A stretch of DNA of 64,000 bases from CBDCWQ01 sp965223435 (GTDB taxonomy: Bacteria; Myxococcota; Kuafuiibacteriia; Kuafuiibacteriales; Kuafuiibacteriaceae): NCBI GenBank assembly GCA_965223435.1, contig CBDCWQ010000007.1:62001-126000 (forward strand). Reading direction: 5' to 3'. Position 1 is the stretch's first letter, and the number at the start of each line of letters is the position of its first letter. The position numbers and the translations under genes are program-made. Shown here one piece after another: positions 54,229 to 63,492 of the stretch. The notes under the pieces are model-generated. The model ran no database searches and was not told where the DNA came from. It saw only the letters and a list, made by a program, of their open reading frames with translations.

Positions 54229-56516
54229 TGAAGCAGATTGACCTTCCGGAGGACGCGGGCACCGGGCCCCACGGTGACCGAAAACTTTCGATGCTGGCGA
54301 AGCCCCGCATGGGACACCGTAACCGCATGGTGACCAGGGACCACTTTCAAGAACTCCACCGGGCTTCGAACGGCCTTTCCATCAACTTTGACGGTGCTTT
54401 CGGGGGGTACGGTTTGTATTGTAAGGTATCCGAACACCGACGGCTTAGGTTTGAAGTTGAGGACATGGCTCCGCCCTGCACGGACTCGAACGGTACGTCT
54501 GGACTCGCGATGGTACGGGCACTGCACGCGAAAACGATGGGTGCCCGGGCGCGCCAACAGTCCGTCGATAGGCGACTTTCCAAGCGCGCGACCGTCCATG
54601 TTCACTGTACACCCGGTGGGCGTGGTACGTATCGTGATCTCCCCAGCCTTACGGGCGGCCGGATCACGTTTGAGTTTGATCATCAATTCCTGCACGACGG
54701 CATCGAGGATCTGCACCTCCTGTTGTTCGTCCACGTATCCGGGTTTTTGGACCTCGACACGAAGTATCTGGTCGATGCGGAGCCCGCCCACCTCAAGCGG
54801 GGTCCGTTCCGGCTGCCAGGCTCCATCAATGGCAACCCGAGCTCCAGCGGGATTGGTGACGATTCGTACACCTCCGCTTTTGCGCACTAGGTTGAACTCG
54901 AGCTCTCGAAGCCCTTGTTTGGGCTTAAACGAAAGCTCCTCGCTGTGCTTGCGGTATCCGGGCAGCCGCAGTTCGAGCCGAATTGGAACGCCTGCGGGGA
55001 GGTCGGTCAGGTCGTGGGGCGTCACCGCCCCCAGTCCGATGCCGTCGATGCTGATGGCTGCACCCGGTGGATTTGAACGGAGGCGAAGGCCTCGAGGCCC
55101 TGCTTTGTGCTGGCCATCTTGGTTCGGATCCAAGCCGATGCGCGTACGCATCTTTTTGGCGCGTTCCCCCCATCCTCGCACCCAGCCGGTCTTTGAAACA
55201 AAGACCGAGGCCGAAACAAGAAAGGCCAGCGCCAACAGGATCAACCCGGCCCGGGTGAGTCGTCTACGGTGGGCAAGGAAGCCCGCGCGAACGGCTGCCG
55301 CTGCTTGAGTCCACCGCTCAGGTTTGGCTTCCCGCTCTTGATGAGGTTCTTCGACGTGCGGCGATTCCGATGTTTCCAGTGGGGTTTTTGCGGAGACCGC
55401 CGGAAGGCCTTCGCTGGTGATCTCGAGCTTTTTGGTGCCCCGACGCACGCCTGTCTGCATCATGCGGGTCGCATCATTTCGCTCCTCATCCTCTGCCGGA
55501 CTCGAGCCCTCGAAGCCTTCGACGAGGCTTGCTGCTTTCGCTTCCGCCGGCGTGGGGGCCAGAACACCTTTCCCAGCGTCTATGACCGACGAATATTTCG
55601 GCGCGCCAAACAGATCATGGATAAATTCTTTGAGCCGCGCGGCCCCCGGTGTGGGGCGTTCTCGTTTTGCGTACAACAACAGGGCTTCACGCATCTGAAC
55701 GGCGCTTTGCCACCTCTCCCCCACCTTCTTCTTGAGGGCCCTCATGACCACCGCTTCGAGATCGGGGGGATAGTTTCGGGACCGATCCGAGGGTTTGGGA
55801 ATCGGTTCGTTGACAATGGCCCCCAAGATGCCCCCCGGCCCCTCTTTGTCGAACATCCGGGTGTTTGTGGTGATCTCATGCAGGATGATGCCTGCTGAGA
55901 AGAGATCCGATCGACCGTCCAGGGTCTCCCCGCGTGCCTGCTCGGGGGACATATAGGACAGTTTTCCCTTCGTGAACCCGGTTTCGGTCTGGGTCAGGCG
56001 CGCCCGCGCCTTGGCGACCCCAAAGTCGATGAGTTTCACCTCACCGCCGTAGGAAATCAGAATGTTTTGAGGCGTGACGTCTCGGTGGACCACACCCAAT
56101 TTTTGGCCGTGTTCGTCCTTGGCGTTGTGGGCACAGTCAAGGGCCGCGAGGACCTCGGCCACAATGTAGCTGAGTAGACCAAGGGGCAACACGATACGCA
56201 TCGATTTCGCACGCTCAAAGAGGTCTAACAGGCTATGCCCCTGAATGAACTCCATCGCGATAAAGTAGTAGCCGTCGACCTTTCCTTGATCGAGGACTTG
56301 CGCAACGTTCCGGTGCTTCAGCTTGGTGACGATGCGCGCTTCGTCGATGAACATCCGAATGAAGTTTTCTTGGTGGGCCAGGTGGGGCAGGATGCGTTTG
56401 ATCGCACAGACTCGGCGCTCTTGGTCCTCTGCTAAAAAGACCTCGGCCATGCCACCTTGCGCTATCTTGCGAAGAAGGCGGTACGGTCCGAATGCTTTTG
56501 GAAGGCTTTCCTTCAC
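54225..56516 (-). CDS. Ser/Thr protein kinase with transmembrane helix and four PEGA repeats
   Basis: About 763 residues from the GTG at 56516. Kinase motifs (numbered from that start): IAQGGMAEVF (18-27), Lys40 in CAIK, HRDVTPQN (144-151), DFG (164-166), MSPEQ (189-193). After an acidic linker, one membrane helix lies at about 425-447 (GLILLALAFLVSASVFVS). Outside are four PEGA-type repeats, each ending near a short Pro-rich hairpin: GLRLRSNPPGAAISIDG, GGVRIVTNPAGARVAIDG, GEITIRTTPTGCTVNMDG, GYLTIQTVPPESTVKVDG. The frame extends to 56576 inside aroA; I prefer the GTG 14 bases after the aroA stop. It is embedded between aroA and cmk. Confidence 0.92.
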   Translation of the reverse strand: MKESLPKAFGPYRLLRKIAQGGMAEVFLAEDQERRVCAIKRILPHLAHQENFIRMFIDEARIVTKLKHRNVAQVLDQGKVDGYYFIAMEFIQGHSLLDLFERAKSMRIVLPLGLLSYIVAEVLAALDCAHNAKDEHGQKLGVVHRDVTPQNILISYGGEVKLIDFGVAKARARLTQTETGFTKGKLSYMSPEQARGETLDGRSDLFSAGIILHEITTNTRMFDKEGPGGILGAIVNEPIPKPSDRSRNYPPDLEAVVMRALKKKVGERWQSAVQMREALLLYAKRERPTPGAARLKEFIHDLFGAPKYSSVIDAGKGVLAPTPAEAKAASLVEGFEGSSPAEDEERNDATRMMQTGVRRGTKKLEITSEGLPAVSAKTPLETSESPHVEEPHQEREAKPERWTQAAAAVRAGFLAHRRRLTRAGLILLALAFLVSASVFVSKTGWVRGWGERAKKMRTRIGLDPNQDGQHKAGPRGLRLRSNPPGAAISIDGIGLGAVTPHDLTDLPAGVPIRLELRLPGYRKHSEELSFKPKQGLRELEFNLVRKSGGVRIVTNPAGARVAIDGAWQPERTPLEVGGLRIDQILRVEVQKPGYVDEQQEVQILDAVVQELMIKLKRDPAARKAGEITIRTTPTGCTVNMDGRALGKSPIDGLLARPGTHRFRVQCPYHRESRRTVRVRAGRSHVLNFKPKPSVFGYLTIQTVPPESTVKVDGKAVRSPVEFLKVVPGHHAVTVSHAGLRQHRKFSVTVGPGARVLRKVNLLQ

Positions 56517-56529
56517 GCTCGGGCGCCCG

Positions 56530-57876
56530 CTAGGACGGGGCGTGCTCCTTCCCGTCTTCCACGCACAAACGAGCACCCAGGCGCAGCATTTCGGCGGTAA
56601 ACGCCGGATAGGATACGGCGATGCATTCCGCCCCGTGGACCACCGTTTCTCCCTCGATTCCGAGCCCCATGACCACCGCCGTCATGGCAATACGGTGGTC
56701 ACCAAAACTGTCCACTTCTGCGGGGCGCAAAGAGCCGCCGTCGATGATCAACCCGCCTGGGGTTTCTTGGCTTTTTGCGCCAAAAGCCTCAAGCACCCGC
56801 TGCATGGCCGCCAGACGATCGGATTCTTTTTTTCTCAGATCTTGAGCGTCTTTGATCACCGTGCGGCCGCGGGCAAAAGCCGCGAGTCCCGCCAAAAGGG
56901 GAATCTCGTCGATGGCCTCGACGGTTGTCTTACCCTCGATCGTCGCGCCCCGAAGATCCGCACGCTTCCCGAGCACCCGAAGTTCGGCAACGGGCTCGCC
57001 TCCCGCTTCGGGTAAGGCTCTTTTCTTGACCGAAACGCCCATGGTCTCGAGTGCGGTCAAGAACCCGGTCCGCGTTGGGTTCACGCCGGCCTGGGCGACC
57101 AAGTCTGGGCTGTCTGCGACCAACGAAGCACCCAACAGGAATGCCGCCGACGAAAAATCGGGGGCCACTTCGATGGCCTCTTGGCGCCACGGTTTTTCGA
57201 TGGGAGAGACCCACAGTGTTCCGTCAGAGCTTTCGCGTACCGGCACACCGAGCCGCCGAAGCATGCGCTCTGTGTGATCACGGGAACGCGCGGGTTCGTG
57301 GACGGCGGTATCGCCGCGGGCCCAAAGGCCAGCCAATAGGAGCGCAGACTTGACCTGGGCGCTGGCAATGGCGAGGCGGTGCTCCTTGCCAATCAGTGGG
57401 GCCCCCCGAACCGTCAGGGGCGGGAGGATGCGGCCGTCCGCTCTTTTCGCACCGTCGATTTTCGCACCCATGTGACACAGGGGCAGAAGACGCGACATCG
57501 GGCGCGCGCAGAGGGAAGCATCGCCCGTGAGGGTCGTGCAAAAGTCGGTCGCGGCCAAAAGACCCGTCAGAAGGCGCATCGTGGTGCCGCTGTTTCCGCA
57601 GTCTACGGGGCCCTCGGAAGGACGAAGACCAGATGGTCCTCCAACGCCGTGGATCCTGGCCGCCCGCCCGTTGTCCTCCAGATCAATCCGAACGCCCAGC
57701 GCTTGAAGGGCCCTGAGGGTGGAGCGGTTGTCTGCCCCGTCCGAAAGGGGAGAAACACGGGTTTCTCCGGTTCCAAGGGCAGCGAGCATCAGCGCTCGGT
57801 GCGATATCGATTTGTCGGGCGGCAAAACAACCTTCCCCTGAAGCGAGGATTTGCCGAAGATGCGGATGGTGGTCAT
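56530..57876 (-). CDS. aroA: 3-phosphoshikimate 1-carboxyvinyltransferase
   Basis: EPSP synthase, the sixth shikimate-pathway enzyme, making 5-enolpyruvylshikimate-3-phosphate, the substrate of AroC encoded 20 kb away in this window. It has 448 residues. Signatures: LPPDKSISHRALM near residue 18, GNSGTTMRLLTG at about 94-105, RPM (about 126), and DLRKKESDRLAAM and FGDHRIAMTA in the second half. It lies 72 bp after hisC and directly before the PEGA kinase in the operon. Confidence 0.97.
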   Translation of the reverse strand: MTTIRIFGKSSLQGKVVLPPDKSISHRALMLAALGTGETRVSPLSDGADNRSTLRALQALGVRIDLEDNGRAARIHGVGGPSGLRPSEGPVDCGNSGTTMRLLTGLLAATDFCTTLTGDASLCARPMSRLLPLCHMGAKIDGAKRADGRILPPLTVRGAPLIGKEHRLAIASAQVKSALLLAGLWARGDTAVHEPARSRDHTERMLRRLGVPVRESSDGTLWVSPIEKPWRQEAIEVAPDFSSAAFLLGASLVADSPDLVAQAGVNPTRTGFLTALETMGVSVKKRALPEAGGEPVAELRVLGKRADLRGATIEGKTTVEAIDEIPLLAGLAAFARGRTVIKDAQDLRKKESDRLAAMQRVLEAFGAKSQETPGGLIIDGGSLRPAEVDSFGDHRIAMTAVVMGLGIEGETVVHGAECIAVSYPAFTAEMLRLGARLCVEDGKEHAPS

Positions 57877-57948
57877 GTTCCGGCCACAGGTTGCCGCGAC
57901 GGGCCGCGTTCGTCCATCAGAACGACTCTTTGGTCGTCGTTTCGCCCG

Positions 57949-59235
57949 TCAAGCCTTAGGGGTCGCATCCGCTTGCGGCTGCCGGGCGACCCAGCAATCT
58001 TCAAGCGCGCTGAGAAAACGAAGGTTCATAGCGCGTGTGCCCACGGTCACTCTGAGCGCCTCTGGCATATCGTAGGGCTTCATGTCCCGGACGATGATCC
58101 CCATTTTTTCAAGTGCCTCCACGATCGGGGCGGCATCGCACGGGAAGCGGATGACCATGAAGTTGGTCGCACTGGGGATCGGCTCAAGGCCCAGCCGTCG
58201 GGCCCCGGCCAGAAGGTCGCGACGACCCTCACGCACAACGCGAACGCTGTTTCGGACGTGGCTTTCGTCGTCGAGCGCAGCCAAAGCGGCGTGCTGCGCC
58301 ACGGTGTTCACGTTGTACGGTTGCCGTACGGCGTGCACATGGTCAGCCAACACCGGGTCCATCACGCCATAGCCAATGCGGAGCCCAGCAAGCCCGTACA
58401 CCTTCGAGAATGTCTTCAGAACCACCAATCGCGTCCTCCTCGGGAATGCCCGAATGCCCTCCGGGTAATCATCAGCGTCAGCGTACTCCGCGTAGGCCTC
58501 GTCGAGAACCACGATGACCGACCGCGGTATGCGGTCCAAAAAAGCAGCAAGGTGTCGCTTGGGCACATAGGTTCCGGTAGGGTTATTTGGATTGGCAATA
58601 AAGACCAGTTTGGTTCGACGGTCCACGAGGGCCGCCATGGACGCCAGATCGTATCGGTCGTTGCGCAAGGGCGCGAAAAGGAGTTCGCGGCCGTGGGCCT
58701 GGGTTGCCAGGCTGTACACCACAAACGAAGGCCACGCGGTGACCACGGTTTCGCCCGGACCGACGAAAGTGCGGACCAAAAGCTCAAGGATTTCAGTCGT
58801 CCCGTTGCCGATGACAATACGGTCCGGGCTCACGCCGTGCCGCGTGGCCAGAGCTCTTCGCAGATCGTGCGCGCCCCCATCGGGATAAAGGTGGACGGTT
58901 TCCAGTGCCGAAGCCGCGGCCTCGAGCGCCTTTTCCGATGGCCCAAGAAGGTTCTCGTTCGAGGCCAAGAGCAAAAGATCCTCGGCCTTCACCCCGAGGA
59001 TCTTTGTCAAATGGGACACCGGTGGGCCGGGACGATAGGGCGCAAGCGCGTCGATTTCTGAAGAAACCAGCGTGGGGTCTCGGGTGCCGGGCGTGCTTCG
59101 CGCGGCCTCGAATATGGCACGCTCGGCTTCAGCCTCGGTGACGCGTCTCCCCTCTCTGGCGCGCGCGCGCTTCTCTTCTCTTGGATTGAGTCCTTCGACC
59201 GAGCTTTCGGCGGAATCTCCGTCCAGTGGGCTCAC
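57949..59235 (-). CDS. hisC: Histidinol-phosphate aminotransferase with long N-terminal extension
   Basis: Pyridoxal-phosphate fold-type I aminotransferase of the HisC family, 428 residues. Motifs: LASNENLLGPS, FIANPNNPTGTYV, VLDEAYAEYAD and the cofactor lysine Lys278 in KTFSKVYGLAGLRIGYG. The first 55-60 residues are charged and low in complexity, before the normal HisC start (about YRPGPPVSHLTKILG). Translation from GTG 59235 overlaps the accA stop as GTGA, which argues that the extension is real. With aroA beside it, a role in aromatic amino acid transamination is also possible. Confidence 0.93.
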   Translation of the reverse strand: MSPLDGDSAESSVEGLNPREEKRARAREGRRVTEAEAERAIFEAARSTPGTRDPTLVSSEIDALAPYRPGPPVSHLTKILGVKAEDLLLLASNENLLGPSEKALEAAASALETVHLYPDGGAHDLRRALATRHGVSPDRIVIGNGTTEILELLVRTFVGPGETVVTAWPSFVVYSLATQAHGRELLFAPLRNDRYDLASMAALVDRRTKLVFIANPNNPTGTYVPKRHLAAFLDRIPRSVIVVLDEAYAEYADADDYPEGIRAFPRRTRLVVLKTFSKVYGLAGLRIGYGVMDPVLADHVHAVRQPYNVNTVAQHAALAALDDESHVRNSVRVVREGRRDLLAGARRLGLEPIPSATNFMVIRFPCDAAPIVEALEKMGIIVRDMKPYDMPEALRVTVGTRAMNLRFLSALEDCWVARQPQADATPKA

Positions 59236-60452
59236 GGAGTCGTCCTCTTCCTCGTTTTCTTCCGTCCCTGAGCAGCCGCTGGTTTTTTCCGCGGTGCCTT
59301 TTTCCGTGTGGCTTTGGACGTCTTGGACCGGGGGCCGTCCGCTCGGCTTGGGGCTACCTTCTTAGGCGTGGGCTCCCGGCCCGCTTTTTCTGTTTGGACA
59401 TCGTCGCCGGAAAGTGCTCCGAGACGACGGAATCGCTGGTAGCGGTCCTCGCGCAGAGCAGCCGGACCGAGACGCCCGAGCTCACTCAACGCGCGATATA
59501 GGGCCTCGCGCAGCCGCTTGGCCGTTGCCGGAGGGTCACGGTGAGCGCCGCCAAGAGATTCTTTGACGACTCCGTCGACGATGCCCAGGGACCGAAGATC
59601 TTCTGCCGTAAGCCGCAGTGCATCCGCGGCCCGCTCGGCGTAGGAGGCATCCTTGAAGAGAATGGACGCGCACCCCTCGGGGGAGATCACCGAGTAGGTT
59701 GCGTACTCAAGCATCATGATTCGGTTGGCCACCCCAATGGCCAGCGCCCCGCCGCTGCCCCCTTCCCCGATGACCACGGTCACCACCGGCACCCGAAGGG
59801 CGGCCATACCTTCTAACGATTCTGCAATCGCTTGCGCTTGGCCGCGTGCCTCAGCATCGATGCCAGGATAAGCGCCGGGCGTATCGACGAAGGTGACGAT
59901 AGGGTGACCAAAACGCTCGGCCAGACGCATGAGCCGAAGCGCTTTTCTGTAGCCCTCAGGCCTTGGCATCCCAAAATTCCGCCTTAGATTCTCTGCCGTG
60001 GTGCGCCCTTTTTGGTGACCGATCACCATGACGACATCGCCCTTGAGTCGAGCTAAGCCACCCACGATGGCGGGATCGTCGGCGAAACTTCGATCTCCGT
60101 GAAGCTCGATGAAGTCCGTAAACGCGTGGCGTATGTAGTCGAGCGTATAGGGCCGTTCCGGATGCCGAGCCAACTGAACGACCTGCCAGCGGCTTAGCCC
60201 TGAAAAGATCTGCTGTTTCAGCTTTTTTGCCCGATCTTCCAGTTCGAGGATCTCGGCCTCGAGGCGGTTCTCTTGGGTGGCTTGCGGCGCAGGGCCCTTG
60301 GTGCCCTTCTTACGAGCACCCGCTTTGGGCTCATACGGCCCACGGGCCACCATGTTGGCCAGCTGATCTCGCCCGGCTGCCATGCGGCGAAGTTCATCAA
60401 TCTGCCGTTCCAGCTCCAGCACTGGCCGCTCGAAATCGAGTTCGCGACTCAC
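59232..60452 (-). CDS. accA: Acetyl-CoA carboxylase carboxyltransferase subunit alpha, extended
   Basis: AccA, half of the carboxyltransferase that makes malonyl-CoA. 406 residues, about 85 more than E. coli AccA. Core signatures: LDFERPVLELE at the start, HPERPYTLDYI, HGDRSFADDPAIVGG, GYRKALRLMRLAERF, IGEGGSGGALAIG and VISPEGCASILF. Two additions stand out: about 35 residues near 35-70 (YEPKAGARKKGTKGPAP) inside the N-terminal helical region, and a Lys/Arg-rich tail of about 45 residues (SKATRKKAPRKKPAAAQ). The GTG start at 60452 is chosen from family alignment; 60497 is in frame but lies inside miaA. Confidence 0.95.
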   Translation of the reverse strand: MSRELDFERPVLELERQIDELRRMAAGRDQLANMVARGPYEPKAGARKKGTKGPAPQATQENRLEAEILELEDRAKKLKQQIFSGLSRWQVVQLARHPERPYTLDYIRHAFTDFIELHGDRSFADDPAIVGGLARLKGDVVMVIGHQKGRTTAENLRRNFGMPRPEGYRKALRLMRLAERFGHPIVTFVDTPGAYPGIDAEARGQAQAIAESLEGMAALRVPVVTVVIGEGGSGGALAIGVANRIMMLEYATYSVISPEGCASILFKDASYAERAADALRLTAEDLRSLGIVDGVVKESLGGAHRDPPATAKRLREALYRALSELGRLGPAALREDRYQRFRRLGALSGDDVQTEKAGREPTPKKVAPSRADGPRSKTSKATRKKAPRKKPAAAQGRKKTRKRTTP

Positions 60453-60463
60453 GAGGACAGGAC

Positions 60464-61384
60464 CTACACCGCCCTGAGCCGGGCACGCAACAGGCACGCT
60501 ACCGCATCCTGCGTCTCTTCTGGTGAAATCCAGTGGACCTCCTTTTCGTGACGAAACCAGTTGCGCTGACGTTTGGCGTACTGCCGGGTGGCGATCGCAC
60601 TGGTCTCTACCGCCGCCTCGAGACTGATCTGACCTTTGAGTACGCGCACCGCATCCCGGTAACCGATCACCGACAGCCCCGGACTTTCCGGCAAAACCCC
60701 CCTGGCTAAGCAGGCTTCGGTCTCGTCAAGAATGCCCGATTGGAACATGTGCTCGGTGCGCTTTTGGACCCGCGACCACAGCGCAGGCCTCGGCCAGTCC
60801 AGGGCAATACCCAACAGTCGGTATCGGGGTTTCCGGAATCCGTGGGCATCCTGGAAAGCCGTAAGGGGTACTCCCGTCTCTCGATAGACTTCGAGAGCCC
60901 GGCCGATGCGTTGTGGGTCCTGCGGCTGGATACGCGCAGCCGCTCTTGGGTCAACCGATTGAAGGCGCTGATGGAGTGCTGGCGCCCCCAGTTCAACCAG
61001 CTCTCGACGCACGGAGGCACGAATTTCGGGCGAAATCGCCGGAACGCTGCAGATTCCCCGAACCAGCGCCCGCATCCAAAGCCCAGTCCCCCCACAAAGG
61101 ATGGGTGTTTTCTTGCGCGCACGGATGTCCAAAATGGCGCGATCTGCAGCCTGGGCGTACGCCCGGGCATTCCATTGCTCGCTGGGCTCAACCACATCGA
61201 TCAGATGGTGCCGCGCCCGCGCTTGCTCCGCCCTGGTCGGCTTCGCGGTTCCGATGTCGAGGTCGCGGAACACTTGTCCCGAATCGCAACTGACAATTTC
61301 TCCGTCCAAGCGCTCCGCCAGCGCGAGGGCGAGCTCGGTTTTCCCGGTCGCGGTCGGACCGACGACTGCGAGGAGGTCGAGCAT
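60464..61384 (-). CDS. miaA: tRNA dimethylallyltransferase
   Basis: MiaA adds dimethylallyl to A37 of tRNAs reading UNN codons. 306 residues from the ATG at 61384, whose A is the last base of the mutL stop (TGATG). Motifs: P-loop VVGPTATGKTELA (7-19), VSCDSGQVF, IGTAKPT, GGTGLWMRAL, and the C-terminal RQYAKRQRNWFRHE. Its place directly after mutL is common in bacteria. The frame runs 24 residues further upstream inside mutL without family support. Confidence 0.97.
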   Translation of the reverse strand: MLDLLAVVGPTATGKTELALALAERLDGEIVSCDSGQVFRDLDIGTAKPTRAEQARARHHLIDVVEPSEQWNARAYAQAADRAILDIRARKKTPILCGGTGLWMRALVRGICSVPAISPEIRASVRRELVELGAPALHQRLQSVDPRAAARIQPQDPQRIGRALEVYRETGVPLTAFQDAHGFRKPRYRLLGIALDWPRPALWSRVQKRTEHMFQSGILDETEACLARGVLPESPGLSVIGYRDAVRVLKGQISLEAAVETSAIATRQYAKRQRNWFRHEKEVHWISPEETQDAVACLLRARLRAV

Positions 61385-63414
61385 CAGCGTCGATGAAACA
61401 AGCTTTCCAGATCGCTTTGGGCAAAGTTCACAAAAACGGGACGGCCGTGGGGACAATGCCGGCCAAAATCAACCGCATCCATCGCCTCAAGGAGCGCCCG
61501 GACCTCCTCGTTTTGCAGTCGGTCCCCGCTGCGCACCGAGCGGTGGCAGGCTGCGCGCGCAAGGAGTGAGACCTTAGCGTCTTCGAGTGCGGCGGATACA
61601 TCGAGCGAATGAAGCTCATCGAGCAGGTCAAAGACGACCGGCGCCATCGCGGTCCCATCAAGAACGATCGGGCAGGACTTGACGAGCCAGGTCGTCCCCC
61701 CAAAAGGCTCCAAATCGAACCCCAGCTCCGAAAGAAGTGCGCCGTGATCCTCCGCGGTCGCATGCCGCCGTCCGTCGAGCTCCAGCGAGAGCGGAACAAG
61801 CAGCGGTTGTCGCTTCACGCCCGAGGTTTGGGCTTCAGCCCGCATCTTTTCGAACGCGACACGCTCGTGCGCTGCGTGTTGGTCGATGAGGACCATGCGG
61901 TCCGGCCCGGCGCAAACCAAGTAGGTTCCGAGAACCTGGCCCACCGGCATAAGCGATCCGAAGGGACCTTTCTCTACCAGCATCTCGGGCTGCGACGGGG
62001 ACGTTCGGGGACGTTCTGGTTCTACGAAGCGTCCCAAAGCCTTTGCGTACGGCCTCGTTCCGGAGGGCATGTTCAGACGCGAGCCCCCCCCGGGCGCGGC
62101 CCCTGGCGCAAAGGTCCGACGCCCAAGGGCATAGGTCTTTTGGCGTGCCTGGTCTGCTTCGGGGCCGAGGCCGGACTCGGCCTCGGTTAGGTCTCCGCTT
62201 GAAGCTTGCGGACCCCAGGTTTTTTCCTCCACCCCGTGCTCGTGGGCCTTTTCGGCTGAAGAACCGCCAAGAACCCCACCGGGAAGGAAACCCGGGACGC
62301 GGGACGCCTGGTTTGCGCTCGGAGATACGTGGGGTTGGGTGACCGAGGTGCCATGACTGTGGCTCCGGAGCGTTCGCTGAATCGCGCTGCTCACGCTCCG
62401 GTGAATCTCGTGGCTGTCGCCAAAGCGCACCTCTGTTTTTTGCGGGTGCACGTTGACGTCCAAAAGCCCAGGGTCGACCGTGAGAAAAAGAACCACCGCC
62501 GGATAACGGCCGCGCTCCAAGAGCGTGCGATAGGCGTCCTGGATGGCGTGTTGGATGATCCGGTCGCGCACGAAGCGACCGTTCACGAAAACATAAAGAT
62601 TGCGCGCGGTGCGTTCCGAAAAGCCGGGTAGAGAGACAAATCCCCGGACTTGGGTATCGCCAAACGCCACCTCGGCTACAGGGACCAGTGCCTCCTGGAT
62701 TCTGCGACCTAAGATTCGCCCCAGGCGGCCAACGGGGTCCGTTTTGGCTTCTCGCGGGACAGACAGCAACGTTCGTCCTTCGGTCAACAAACGAAAGCCC
62801 ACATCGGGCCGCGCAATGGCCAAACGGACAACCGCCTCCTGGATATGGCTCATCTCGGTGGCTGGTCGCTTCAGAAACTTGCGCCTGGCCGGGACGTTGT
62901 AAAAAAGTGACGAGACCTCAAAACAGGTGCCGGGGGGGGCCCCAACGCGCCGAGCATGCTCAACTTTGGAAGCGGCAACCACCAACTGGGTTGCTTCTTT
63001 TTGTCCCCGCACCAAGGTGGTCAGCGTCAGGCGACTCACCGAGGCGATGGAAGCGATGGCTTCCCCGCGAAATCCGAGCGTCTGTACACTTTCGAGGTCT
63101 TCCGCGCTTCTGATTTTTGAAGTGGCGTGCCGCAGCAGGCATCGTTTCGCGTCTTCAAAGGTCATTCCGTGGCCGTCATCGGTGACCTTGATAAGTTCCG
63201 TCCCCCCTCCCGCGACCTCAATCGAAACCTCGTGGGCATCGGCATCGATGGCATTTTCGAGGAGCTCCTTCACGACGGAGGCCGGGCGCTCAACCACTTC
63301 TCCCGCAGCGATTTGACATATCACCTTGTCATCCAGCTGCACGATCCGACGCGGATTCAGCGGTTCGGGGGCCAGGGGGCTCGCGGCTTCGCGGAATGGG
63401 GCAGGCACGTCCAT
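61384..63414 (-). CDS. mutL: DNA mismatch repair protein MutL with endonuclease motif
   Basis: MutL, about 676 residues from the ATG at 63414. The N-terminal GHKL ATPase has IAAGEVVERPASVVKELLEN, DDGHGM and TLGFRGEAIASI. After a variable linker, the C-terminal domain carries the metal-binding endonuclease motif DQHA-x2-E-x4-E at about residue 508 (DQHAAHERVAFE), plus ACHRSVRSGD and CPHGRP. This is the nicking type found in bacteria without MutH. An ATG at 63474 would add 20 unmatched residues and crowd the divergent lpxH. It is the first gene of the mutL-miaA-accA-hisC-aroA-kinase-cmk operon. Confidence 0.96.
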   Translation of the reverse strand: MDVPAPFREAASPLAPEPLNPRRIVQLDDKVICQIAAGEVVERPASVVKELLENAIDADAHEVSIEVAGGGTELIKVTDDGHGMTFEDAKRCLLRHATSKIRSAEDLESVQTLGFRGEAIASIASVSRLTLTTLVRGQKEATQLVVAASKVEHARRVGAPPGTCFEVSSLFYNVPARRKFLKRPATEMSHIQEAVVRLAIARPDVGFRLLTEGRTLLSVPREAKTDPVGRLGRILGRRIQEALVPVAEVAFGDTQVRGFVSLPGFSERTARNLYVFVNGRFVRDRIIQHAIQDAYRTLLERGRYPAVVLFLTVDPGLLDVNVHPQKTEVRFGDSHEIHRSVSSAIQRTLRSHSHGTSVTQPHVSPSANQASRVPGFLPGGVLGGSSAEKAHEHGVEEKTWGPQASSGDLTEAESGLGPEADQARQKTYALGRRTFAPGAAPGGGSRLNMPSGTRPYAKALGRFVEPERPRTSPSQPEMLVEKGPFGSLMPVGQVLGTYLVCAGPDRMVLIDQHAAHERVAFEKMRAEAQTSGVKRQPLLVPLSLELDGRRHATAEDHGALLSELGFDLEPFGGTTWLVKSCPIVLDGTAMAPVVFDLLDELHSLDVSAALEDAKVSLLARAACHRSVRSGDRLQNEEVRALLEAMDAVDFGRHCPHGRPVFVNFAQSDLESLFHRR

Positions 63415-63492
63415 CTCAGTCCACAGTCGGTATGGGGCGCCTCTGGAGTCAACCACTTGACTACCTGGCGGCATTGGTTCGAATCATTCTTT

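Noticed and set aside
63425..63490. tRNA-like pieces (a T-loop-like GGTTCGAATCA and a D-arm-like GGTAGTCAAGTGG on the opposite strand)
   Set aside because: The pieces lie on different strands and no acceptor or anticodon stem can be formed around either.
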